Part shown: positions 7,884 through 16,664 of the stretch, in pieces
How positions within the stretch are numbered: position 1 is the stretch's first letter
Layout: every line of letters begins with the position of its first letter
Source of the DNA: JAPLJM01 sp963708515
GTDB lineage: Bacteria > Desulfobacterota > Syntrophia > Syntrophales > Fen-1087
Direction: 5' to 3'
NCBI GenBank assembly: GCA_963708515.1
Contig: CAVPSX010000014.1
Location: 1 to 22,470 of the forward strand
DNA: 22,470 nucleotides
The notes under the pieces: generated by a model
What the model saw: only the letters and a program-made list of their open reading frames with translations
What the model was told of the DNA's origin: nothing
Database searches by the model: none
Position numbers and translations under genes: made by a program

Positions 7884-8617
7884 TTTCTTCGTAAAATCGC
7901 CGGCCCACTTCAATCCCCAGGTCGATAAAATCAGGGCCGTAATCCCTGCCGGTCGGTGTCCGGAAGGTTTCACGGATCCGACCGAGGGCTTCCATGCCCT
8001 TCGGAAAGTGCGGAAGAGCCGATGTCAGGGATGCCTTGCGGGCCTCCAGCATGGCCCAGAGGGTCTCCGTAAAATTATCCGGTCCCCAGCGGAATTTGTC
8101 GGCATCGTAGAGGGCGTCCGACAAAAGCTGGTCGAGGGGATCAGCGAGCGCATCCGGAATCTGAAAGGCCTCGTGATTGGCGATCGCCTGCGTAATCGCC
8201 GAACGTTCACTGTCTTTCAGCGCGAACCTTGCCAGGATTTCCGATGCTTCCCGGGCGCCCGCGCGGGCGTGATCTTTTTCGGTCCGTTTGATGTCGTGCA
8301 GCAGGCCCGCCAGATGCGCCAGCAGGACCAGTCGTTCTGTTTCGATTGCAGGCGGGGCGTGGCTTCATCTCGATCAGGATGATGGCGCCGGCGTCAACGG
8401 CCACCTTACGGACATGCAGCAGGCCGTGACCGTAACAGTCGCCGTAAGCCGCAACAATTTCAAGGCATTGACTCACCATCGGGGCCTGCTTGAACAACCG
8501 CCGTGAGCGTTCCATTTCCGTGTGATGCTGCAGGTAGAAACGCGGAGAGCCCAACTCTGCGGCAATCCTGATGGAAAGTCTCCGTGCCTGTTCGTGGTTT
8601 TGATCCGGCAACGCCAA
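7870..8617 (-). CDS. HD-domain metal-dependent phosphohydrolase-like protein (frameshifted)
   Basis: The joined frames give an HD-superfamily protein of about 249 residues. In order it shows CYGHGLLHVRKVAVDAG (first His), HLAGLLHDIKR (the HD pair), AITQAIANHEAF (third His) and LLSDALYDADKF (final Asp), the metal ligands expected of HD hydrolases. The C-terminal part is TPTGRDYGPDFIDLGIEVGR then YEEMTTA. The frame breaks near 8365, between AIILIEM and the segment ending ERLVLLAHL. The start is unclear: a frame open to 8713 would run through a repeat hairpin, so I prefer a TTG at 8617 (or 8611) near an AGAGG. The last residues MTTA and the stop are encoded by a type II repeat end. The substrate is unknown; nucleotide or cyclic-dinucleotide hydrolysis is possible but not shown. 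Confidence 0.72.
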
Positions 8618-8657
8618 CCTCTGCTTTCTGTGATCTGTTTCGGGCCGAACTCTTTTA

Positions 8658-8700
8658 GAGACCGCTGAAAAATGGCTTCGCCGCTTGCGAACCATTTTTA
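8658..8700 (+). repeat. Type I repeat, internally deleted copy forming a hairpin
   Basis: GAGACC starts at 8658. AAAAATGGCTTCGC (from 8668) and GCGAACCATTTTT (to 8699) pair around a CGCTT loop, with one unpaired C in the left arm. It looks like the two ends of a type I element joined after loss of the middle. It lies at the 5' edge of the HD-domain gene. Confidence 0.65.
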
Positions 8701-8840
8701 ACCGATAATGCATGGTTCTCTCTTATATAAGCAAAACTTACCAGCATTGACCGGAGGCTTCAAGGAATTTTCACGTGTCCGGCAGATTCCACTTGTCTTC
8801 CCGAAGCGAAAGCCTTAGAAAACCGAAGGGACATGAGCGG

Positions 8841-8994
8841 GGGGTCTTTGAAAAATGGTTCGCAAGCGGCGAATAAAAGATTTTTCGACTTTTCAGAAAT
8901 GAGACTCATGGCCTGATTTCACATATATTTAGCTTTATCATATTCTTAGCGAAAAAGATTGTGAGCCGCGGCGAAGCCATTTTTCAAAGGTCTC
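8841..8994 (+). repeat. Type I short inverted-repeat element, 154 bp, full copy 2
   Basis: Starts GGGGTCTTTGAAAAATGG and ends CCATTTTTCAAAGGTCTC. It aligns with the reverse complement of 4898-5053 at both ends and in the interior (TTTTC and CAGARATGA blocks, TCTTAGCG, AAAAGATT), while the middle is AT-rich and diverged. It fills most of the 8714-9032 gap upstream of the ABHD18-like gene. No coding capacity is seen and no target duplication could be recognised. Confidence 0.75.
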
Positions 8995-9032
8995 AGGTTA
9001 ATGATTAAGATGTTGCAGTGTGAGGAAAAAGC

Positions 9033-10007
9033 ATGACAAGCTTGCTGGACCGGCTTTACGCCAGCCAATCCAATAAACGGCTTTTCTTCAGACAGGGATG
9101 GGGAGACCTGCCTCTGCTGAAGGATCTCCTTGCTGCCGGTTTTTGCGTCCCCCCCGCGCAGGATCTGACGATTGTATGGGGTCCTGAGCGCCGGGAAAAG
9201 GGCGCCCGCATCCGGCAGGGGTCCTTTGTGAGCCCCTTTGACGCACCCGGTTTTCCGCGGGAAAGCCGTACGGGCCATGTCGAACTGGTCCTGCCGCCGG
9301 CGGCGACAAAAGAGACCCCGGTCTGCCTGCATTTTGCCGCCACGGGCGATGAGGGCTTCGCGCGGCGGCGGATCGTCCTGGCCCTTCCGCTGGTGAAGCA
9401 CGGCATCGGTTCGCTGATCCTCGAAAACCCCTTCTACGGGAAGCGGCGCCCTCCGGGCCAGCACGGCAAGATGCTCAACCGGTTCGTCGATCTCTATCTG
9501 ATGGGGGCCGCAACCGTCCAGGAAGGCCGGTCGCTCATGCAGTGGCTTCGGCGGGAGGGTTATGGCCGCCTCGGCGTTTGCGGGATCAGCATGGGTGGCC
9601 ACATGGCGGCCCAGGTCGGGGCGCTGTTTCCGGAGCCCGCGGCGATTGCCGCCTGCATCACGCCGCATTCGGCCGGCGCCGTCTTTACGGAAGGGATACT
9701 GAAGGATTACCTGGCCTGGGATGTACTGAACCGGGAACTCAACGGGTTCGGCCGGGCCTTTGATCTGATGAGAGATTTCCTGAGTCTGACGGATATCCGG
9801 CATTACCCGGTGCCGGTCAACCCCCGGGCCTGCTTTCTCGTCGCCGCGGCGAAAGACGCCTATATCCCGCCGGAATCGGCGATGATCCTGCACCGGCACT
9901 GGCCCGGCTCGACTCTGCAATGGCTCAAGGGCGGCCACGTGGGGGCTTTCCTGTTCCACCGCCGCGACTTTCTTGAGACGATCGTCAAGGCTTTCGCGCA
10001 GTTATAG
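9033..10007 (+). CDS. ABHD18-like alpha/beta hydrolase (DUF2048 family)
   Basis: An intact 324-residue protein of the alpha/beta hydrolase superfamily. The nucleophile elbow is GISMGGHMA with Ser186, a plausible acid is Asp275 (AAAKDAYIPP) and the His is His302 (GGHVGAF). Before the core are CLHFAATGDEGFARRR (about 98-113) and SLILENPFYGKRRP (127-140), which I recognise as hallmarks of the ABHD18/DUF2048 family shared with animals. There is no signal peptide or membrane segment, so it is probably cytoplasmic. TGAGGAAAAAGC precedes the ATG. The gene stands alone on its strand, convergent with purF, with repeats on both sides. The substrate is unknown here; a lipid or ester hydrolase role is inference from the fold. 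Confidence 0.82.
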   Translation: MTSLLDRLYASQSNKRLFFRQGWGDLPLLKDLLAAGFCVPPAQDLTIVWGPERREKGARIRQGSFVSPFDAPGFPRESRTGHVELVLPPAATKETPVCLHFAATGDEGFARRRIVLALPLVKHGIGSLILENPFYGKRRPPGQHGKMLNRFVDLYLMGAATVQEGRSLMQWLRREGYGRLGVCGISMGGHMAAQVGALFPEPAAIAACITPHSAGAVFTEGILKDYLAWDVLNRELNGFGRAFDLMRDFLSLTDIRHYPVPVNPRACFLVAAAKDAYIPPESAMILHRHWPGSTLQWLKGGHVGAFLFHRRDFLETIVKAFAQL

Positions 10008-10068
10008 GCATTTTACAAGTCCCTGCCATCATAAAGCGACCGGCGACAAAAAGAGCCCTTCGAGAAAT

Positions 10069-10194
10069 GACGACTTCGTAAAAAGCTCCGCAGGCAAGGC
10101 GCGCAAATTCTGAGGAATGAGGCGTACTTTTACGTACGCCGCAATGACGAAGGATGAAGCGCAACGCAGCATCCGGACTTTTTACGAAGTCGTC
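10069..10194 (+). repeat. Type II short inverted-repeat element, 126 bp, full copy
   Basis: Terminal inverted repeats GACGACTTCGTAAAAAG (10069-10085) and CTTTTTACGAAGTCGTC (10178-10194) enclose a central palindrome GGCGTAC/GTACGCC (10121-10140). It lies between convergent genes and could act as a two-way terminator. Its right end supplies the last codons and TAA of purF. It has no coding capacity. The 10008-10181 gap holds nothing else I can see. Confidence 0.75.
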
Positions 10195-11623
10195 TCAAAG
10201 AGTTCGGCGTTTTCGAAGCAGAACTTTCCGATGTTCGCAGGCGGCCGCAGGGGATAGTCGCCGGAGTAGCAGGCCAGGCAGAAATGATCGGCGGGCATGC
10301 CCGTCGCGGCGATCATGCCCTCGACACTCAGGTAGTACAGGGAATCGAGTCCGATGAATCGGGCGATTTCCGACACGTTGCCCTTCTGCGCGGCAATCAG
10401 CTCTCCCTTGGAAGAAAAATCGATGCCGTAGGGGCAGGGATGGCGCGTGGGCGGGCAGCTCACGACCATGTGGATTTCCTTCACGCCGTTTTCACGCAGG
10501 TTCCGGACGCGGTTGCGGCTGGTCGTTCCGCGGATGATGGAATCCTCCACGATCACGACCTTTTTTCCGGCAAGCAGGGGCCGGACAGGGTTCAACTTGA
10601 CGCGCACGCCAAAATCCCGCATGGCCTGCGTCGGCTGGATGAACGTGCGGCCAACGTAATGGTTTCGGATCATCCCCATTTCAAAGGGGATGCCGCTTTC
10701 CTCGGCGTAGCCCAGGGCCGCGTAGTTTCCGGAGTCGGGAAAGGGCATGGCGATGTCCGCATCGGGCCGGTACTCCCGGGCCAGGCTGTGGCCCAGCCGT
10801 TTCCGGCACAAGATAGACGTTTGGCCGAAAATCTGGCTGTCCGGCCGGGCAAAATAGATCAGTTCGAAGATGCAGTGGGCCGGTTTTTTTCCAGGGAAAG
10901 GCGTGCAGGCTGTGCAGGCCCGACTCATCGATGACGATGATTTCTCCGGGCTCAACATCCCGAATATACGTGGCGCCCGACCAGATCGAAGCGCGCAGGT
11001 CTCGGAGGCCACCACCCAGCCGCCGTTGAACCGGCCAAGACAAAGGGCCGGAATCCGCGCGGATCGCGGGCGGCGATGACCTTGTTGCGGGTGAGAATGA
11101 CAAGGCTGTAGGATCCCTGGACCTGTGCGAGTGCCTCGATCAGCGCTTCTTCAATCCCTTTTTTCAGGTGCGGGGCCATCAGGTGAATAAAAACCTCACT
11201 ATCCATCGTGGATTGAAAAATGGCCCCATAATCTTCAAGTTCGGCTCGCAAGGCGTGGGCGTTGATCAGGTTGCCGTTATGTCCTAGGGCATAATATTCG
11301 TCGGCATAGTGGGCCAAAAACGGCTGGGCGTTGGAGATGACGGAGGAGCCGGTCGTGGAGTAACGAACATGGCCGATCGCCAGGCGGCCCGGCAGCGGGA
11401 CAGGGTATCTTCCCGAAATACTTCGGATACGAGGCCCATTCCCTTGTGTTCCCAGATCTGACAGCCGTCCGCCGTGGCGATGCCGGCGCTTTCCTGCCCG
11501 CGGTGCTGAAGGCAAAAAGACCAAAAAAGGCCGCGCGCGCCGCCTCCTCAGCCCGTAAACGGCAAAAACGCCACACTCCTCCCGGGGCCTGTCGTCATTT
11601 CTTTGCAAATTCTTTTCAGTCAT
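10182..11623 (-). CDS. purF: Amidophosphoribosyltransferase PurF, [4Fe-4S] type (frameshifted)
   Basis: PurF makes 5-phosphoribosylamine from PRPP and glutamine, the first step of purine synthesis. A short propeptide precedes the catalytic Cys in REECGVFAVYG. The glutaminase domain follows (RLAIGHVRYSTTG, YALGHNGNLINA, STMDSEVFIHL). The PRPP loop is VVIVEDSIIRGTTSRN. Cysteines in HCIFELIYFARPDS, PCPYGID and CLACYSGDYP match the [4Fe-4S] ligands of Bacillus-type enzymes. Conserved pieces lie in different frames, with breaks around 11540, 11400-11480, 11010 and 10910. The corrected length is about 480 residues. The start is the second of two adjacent ATGs (11623), with GGAG upstream. The C-terminal ETTS-stop is encoded by the type II repeat. 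It is the last gene of the glutamine-use cluster, about 45 bases after carB. Confidence 0.92.
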
Positions 11624-11668
11624 CATTTCTCCAATATTCCTCTTTTCCATGATATTCCTGTAGCGGCG

Positions 11669-14600
11669 TCACCGTCCCATTTCCTCTCTCCGCAGGGCCG
11701 CGACGGCCTCGCTAAGCGCCCGGGCGCCCGCGATCGTGGTTGTGTAAAGCACGTTGTACTGTAGCGTTCCTCGGCGGATCTGATAGGCGTCACGCGAGGA
11801 CTGCCGGCCGACGGTCGTATTGATGGCCACCTGGATGTCGCCGTTTTTGATGTGATCCACCACATGCGGCCGGCCTTCGCTGACCTTGAGCACGGTTCCG
11901 ACCTTGATTCCGGACTTCTCAAGCCGGGCGGCCGTTCCGCGCGTGGCCCAGATTTCGGAAGCCCATGCGCCGGAACGCTTCGGCGACCGGCACGATCCGG
12001 TCCTTGTGCGTGTCATGCACGCTGATGAAGACCCGGCCCTCCGTCGGCAGGCGGAAACCGGCGGCCATCTGGGCCTTGGCGAAGGCCATGCCGAAGGAGT
12101 GGTCGATGCCCATGACTTCCCCGGTGGATTTCATCTCCGGCCCCAGCAGGATATCCACATCGGGAAAACGGCTGAACGGGAAAACGGCCTCCTTGACGGC
12201 GATATGCTTCGGCCGGATGGTTTCGGTAAACCCCAGTTCTTTCAAAGATTTTCCCAGCATGACGCGCGTGGCCAGCTTCGCCAGCGGAACGCCGATGGCC
12301 TTGCTCACAAAAGGCACGGTCCGCGAGGCCCGGGGATTGACCTCGAGCACGTAAAGAATGCCGTCCTTGACGGCAAACTGGATGTTCATGAGCCCCACCA
12401 CGCCGAGTTCCCGGGCGATCATCTTCGTCTGTCGCTCGATGGCGTCGAGCAGTTCCCCGGGAAAGGTGATCGGCGGCAGCACACAGGCGCTGTCCCCGGA
12501 ATGGATGCCGGCCTCCTCGATATGCTCCATGATGCCGGCGACGACCGTGTCCACGCCGTCGCTGATGGCGTCCACATCCACCTCGATGGCGTCCTGCAGA
12601 AACTGGTCGATCAAGAATCGGATGGCCGGGCGAGACATGGATCGCCCTTTCCATGAACCGCCGCAGGGCCTCGGTGTCGTAAACGATCTCCATGGCCCGT
12701 CCGCCCAGGACATACGAAGGGCGGACGACGACGGGATAACCGATCCGCTCCGCGGCCTGCACCGCTTCGGCCACATCCATGGCCGTTGCGTTTTCGGGCT
12801 GCCGGAGCTGCAAGAGATCGACAATCTCCTGAAAGCGCTTGCGGTCTTCCGCCCGGTCGATGGCGTCGGGGGAGGTTCCCAGGATGGGCGCCCCGGCGGC
12901 TTCCAGGCCCCGGGCCAGATTCAGCGGGGTCTGCCCGCCGAACTGCACGATCACGCCCATGGGCTTTTCCGTTTCCAGGATGTGCAGGACGTCCTCGAGC
13001 GTCACGGGCTCGAAAAACAGCTTGTCCGAGATGTCATAGTCGGTGCTCACCGTTTCCGGGTTGGAATTGACCATGATGCTCTCGTAACCCTCTTCCCGCA
13101 GCGCAAAGGAGGCGTGCACGCAGCAGTAGTCGAATTCGATGCCCTGGCCGATCCGGTTCGGCCCGCCGCCCAGGATCACGACTTTGGGTTTTGTCGAGGG
13201 TCTGGCCTCGTTCTCGGTCTCGTAGGTGGAATAGTAATAGGGCGTGAAGGCCTCGAATTCGGCGGCGCAGGTGTCCACGAGCTTGTAAACCGGCAGGATG
13301 CGCTCTTCAAAACGCCGTTTGCGGATTGCGTCCTCCGTGGTTTTCCAGAGCTGGGCCAGGCGGCAATCGGAGAAACCCCAGCGTTTCGCCTCGCGCAGCA
13401 AATCGTCCGAGGGGACGGTTTGCTCCAGCAGCAGCTCCGCTTCGACAATCTGCCCGATCTGGTCCAGAAACCAGGGGTCGATCTGCGTGATTGCCTGGAT
13501 TTCGGCCCGGGTCATGCCCTGCCGCAGGGCGGCGGCAATGTAGAACAGGCGCAGGGAATTGGGGGTCTTCAGGCGGCGGCGAGCAGTTCCGGGATTGCCG
13601 GATATCGGCCGGAACCGCCTCGATAAGGCCGAAGCGGCCGATTTCCAGCGACCGCACGGCTTTCTGCAGCGATTCCTTGAACGTCCGGCCGATGGCCATG
13701 GTTTCGCCCACGGACTTCATGGAGGTGGTCAGGATGTCCTGCGTCTCGGGGAATTTTTCGAAGGTCCACCGCGGGATTTTCGTGACGACATAATCGATGG
13801 CCGGCTCGAACGAAGCCATGGTTTCCCTCGTGATATCATTCGGGATTTCGTCCAGGGTGTAGCCGACGGCGAGTTTCGCGGCGATCCTTGCGATCGGAAA
13901 ACCGGTCGCCTTGGAGGCCAGTGCCGATGACCGGGACACGCGCGGGTTCATCTCGATGACGATCATGCTCGCCGGTGTCCGGGTGGACGGCGAACTGGAC
14001 GTTCGATCCGCCCGTTTCCACGCCGATCTCGCGCATGATGGCGATCGCCGCGTCCCGCATGTGCTGGTATTCGCGGTCCGTCAGCGTCTGGGCCGGGGCG
14101 ACGGTGATGGACTCGCCCGTGTGGATGCCCATGGGGTCGAGGTTTTCGATGGAGCAGACGATGACGCAGTTGTCGGCCCGGTCGCGCATGACCTCCAGTT
14201 CGTATTCCTTCCAGCCCAGCGCCGATTCCTCGAGCATGATTTCATGGATCATGCTGGCCTCCAGGCCGCCTTTGGCGATGACGGCCAGCTCCTCCCGGTT
14301 GTAGGCGACGCCGCTGCCCGTCCCGCCCAGTGTGAAGGAGGGCCGGACGATGACGGGAAAGCCGATTTCGGCGGCGACGGCAAAGGCCTCGTCCAGGGTT
14401 CGGGCAAAGCCGCTATTGGGAACGCGCAGGCCGATCCGCTTCATGGCGTCCCGGAATTTCTCGCGGTCTTCGGCCTTGTGGATGACCTCGAGGGAAGCGC
14501 CGATCATTTCCACGCCGTATTTTGCCAGGACGCCGCTTTCGGCCACGGCCACCGCCGTGTTGAGGCCCGTCTGGCCGCCAAGCGTCGGCAGCAGGGCGTC

Positions 14601-14849
14601 GGGCCGTTCCCGGGCGATGACCTTCTCGACGGCCTCCGGCGTGATGGGCTCCACATAGGTCCGGTCGGCCGTTTCCGGGTCCGTCATGATCGTGGCCGGG
14701 TTGCTGTTGATCAGGACGACCTCGTAGCCCTCTTCCTTGAGTGCCCGGCAGGCCTGGGTTCCGGAATAGTCGAACTCGCAGGCCTGGCTGATGATGATGG
14801 GGCCGGAGCCGATGATCAGGATTTTCTTGATGTCCGTCCGTTTCGGCAT
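11669..14849 (-). CDS. carB: Carbamoyl-phosphate synthase large subunit (frameshifted)
   Basis: CarB makes carbamoyl phosphate from bicarbonate, ATP and the ammonia released by CarA, for pyrimidines and arginine. The joined frames give about 1060 residues, the normal length. The first ATP-grasp half starts KKILIIGSGPIIISQACEFDYSG (seen as KKILIIGSGPIII then SQACEFDYSG) and includes RPSFTLGGTGSG and IEMNPRVSRSSALASKATG. The second half starts VVILGGGPNRIGQGIEFDYC and includes RPSYVLGGRAMEIVYD and LEVNPRASRTVPFVSKA. The C-terminal allosteric domain has EGRVFISVHDTHKD and ends EAVAALRREEMGR. Single-base breaks are visible near 13967 (extra C), 13608 and 13572 (missing bases), 12612 (extra T) and 11962 (extra C). 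The start ATG is at 14849. Unusually, guaA separates it from carA. Confidence 0.95.
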
Positions 14850-14894
14850 GTTCTCATTTGTCCATATTTTATAGGGTCAGGACCCTCGACGCTC

Positions 14895-15020
14895 AGAATC
14901 TTTTTCCGACCCTGCACATCCTCGCTTCGCTGCCGGAAAAAAACTCGCGCTGACGCGCTCAGACAGTTTTTCCGGCGGGCGCTGCGCTGCGGTGGCAGGG
15001 TGCCCGGAAAAATCTTCGAT
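14895..15020. repeat. Long imperfect palindrome between guaA and carB
   Basis: The 285-base gap 14850-15134 has no gene. Its centre is a hairpin with arms GCCGGAAAAAAACT (14932-14945) and AGTTTTTCCGGC (14965-14976), with a smaller CTGA/TCAG stem inside. Outer arms ACCCTGC (14909-14915) and GCAGGGT (14995-15001), then TCTTTTTCCG and CGGAAAAATCTTCGA, extend the symmetry to about 125 bp. It may terminate guaA transcription, or be another mobile palindrome; it does not match types I or II. Confidence 0.65.
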
Positions 15021-15134
15021 TCGCGTGCGTCCTGCCCCTCTCCCACTTATCCTTCCCTCCTAACAAGCGGAACGGATGGAGTGAATCGGAAAAAGATCCT
15101 GAACTGCGAAACGCTTCCTCCTCCTCGCCACCTC

Positions 15135-16664
15135 TTACTCCCATTCAATGGTGCTGGGCGGCTTGGAGCTGATGTCGTAGACCACGCGGTTGACGCCCCG
15201 CACCTCGTTGATGATGCGGTTGGCGATCCGGCCCAGCAGGTCATGGGGGATTTTCGCCCAGTCCGCCGTCATGGCGTCGTCGCTCGTCACGGCGCGGATG
15301 GCCAGGATGTTTTCATAGGTCCGCTGATCGCCCATGATGCCCACGCTCTTGACCGGCAGCAGAACGGCAAAGGACTGCCAGACTTTGCGATACAGGTTCG
15401 CCGCCCGGATTTCCTCCATCAGGATGACGTCGGCCTTGCGCAGGATGGACAGGCGTTTTTCCGTGACCTCGCCGATGATGCGGACGGCCAGGCCCGGTCC
15501 CGGGAAGGGCTGGCGCCAGACCAGTTCGTCGGGCAGCCCCAGTTCCCGGCCGAGCAGGCGGACCTCGTCCTTGAAGAGGTGCCGCAGGGGTTCCACGAGC
15601 TTCAGTTTCATCTTCTTCGGCAGGCCGCCCACGTTATGGTGGGACTTGATCACGGCGCTGGGGCCGCCGAAGGTCGACCGGGACTCGATGAGATCGGGAT
15701 AGAGGGTGCCCTGCGCGAGAAAGCCCACGTCCCTGATCCGGCGGGCCTCCTGGTCGAAGACCTCGATGAAGGTCCGCCCGATGATTTTGCGTTTCTTTTC
15801 GGGATCTTCGACGCCTTTAAGCTTGTCCAGAAAGCGTTTTCTCGCCCGGACGAAGCGCAGATTGATCTTGAGATGCCGGCTGAAGAGCGCCCGCACTTTT
15901 TCGGCCTCGCCTTCCCTCAGGACGCCGTTGTCCACAAAGACGCAGGTCAGCTGCCGGCCGATGGCCTTCTGGAGCAGCACGGCCGCCACGGAGGAATCCA
16001 CGCCGCCGCTCAGGCCCAGGATGACCTTGCCGTCGCCGACCCGGGCGCGGATCTCCTCGACGGCGTCGCGAGCGAAGGATTTCATCGTCCAGGATTTTTT
16101 GCAGCCGCAGATTTCAAAGAGGAAGTTTCCGAGCATCTTTTTCCCTTCGGGCGTGTGCGCGACCTCGGGATGAAACTGCAGACCGTAGAAATGTTTCGCC
16201 CGGTTTTCCGCGGCCGCGATCCGCGTGCTGTCCGTGGAAGCCGTGATCCGGAACCCCGCGGGCAGCCTGCCGATGGTGTCTCCGTGGCTCATCCAGCAGC
16301 GGGTTTCTTTTTCGATATCCGCAAAAACCCCCTCGGGACGCCGGATCCGAAGGCCGGCGAAACCGTATTCGCGTTTGTCGGACCGGACCACCTCGCCGCC
16401 CAGCGCGTCGATCATGAACTGCAGGCCGTAGCAGATGCCCAGAACGGGAATGTTCAGATCGAAAATCCCCCTGTCGGCGCGCGGACTGCCCTTTTCGTAG
16501 ATGCTGGCCGGTCCGCCCGAAAGGATGATGCCTTCCGGTTTCAGGGCCCGGATCACGGCAAGTTTGATATCCGGGGGTTCGATCTGGCAGTACACATGGT
16601 GCTCGCGCACGCGCCGGGCGATCAGTTGATTGTACTGCGAGCCGAAATCGATGATCAGGATCAC
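15135..16664 (-). CDS. guaA: GMP synthase (glutamine-hydrolysing)
   Basis: GuaA converts XMP to GMP using glutamine amide nitrogen. The 509-residue frame is intact. The class I amidotransferase domain has Cys78 in GICYGLQFM and His165/Glu167 in GLQFHPEVAH. The ATP pyrophosphatase loop SGGVDSS is at 219-225. The C-terminal dimerisation domain carries WRQPFPGPGLAVRIIGE and ends with the family-typical PPSTIEWE. The GTG start at 16664 overlaps the carA stop by four bases (GTGA) with AAAGGAG upstream, implying translational coupling. Its place between carA and carB is unusual. Absence of frame breaks over 1.5 kb contrasts with the damaged neighbours. Confidence 0.97.
   Translation of the reverse strand: MILIIDFGSQYNQLIARRVREHHVYCQIEPPDIKLAVIRALKPEGIILSGGPASIYEKGSPRADRGIFDLNIPVLGICYGLQFMIDALGGEVVRSDKREYGFAGLRIRRPEGVFADIEKETRCWMSHGDTIGRLPAGFRITASTDSTRIAAAENRAKHFYGLQFHPEVAHTPEGKKMLGNFLFEICGCKKSWTMKSFARDAVEEIRARVGDGKVILGLSGGVDSSVAAVLLQKAIGRQLTCVFVDNGVLREGEAEKVRALFSRHLKINLRFVRARKRFLDKLKGVEDPEKKRKIIGRTFIEVFDQEARRIRDVGFLAQGTLYPDLIESRSTFGGPSAVIKSHHNVGGLPKKMKLKLVEPLRHLFKDEVRLLGRELGLPDELVWRQPFPGPGLAVRIIGEVTEKRLSILRKADVILMEEIRAANLYRKVWQSFAVLLPVKSVGIMGDQRTYENILAIRAVTSDDAMTADWAKIPHDLLGRIANRIINEVRGVNRVVYDISSKPPSTIEWE

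Noticed and set aside
12358..13626. A 422-codon + strand frame over carB
   Set aside because: It is antisense to the recognisable second half of CarB and has no family signature.
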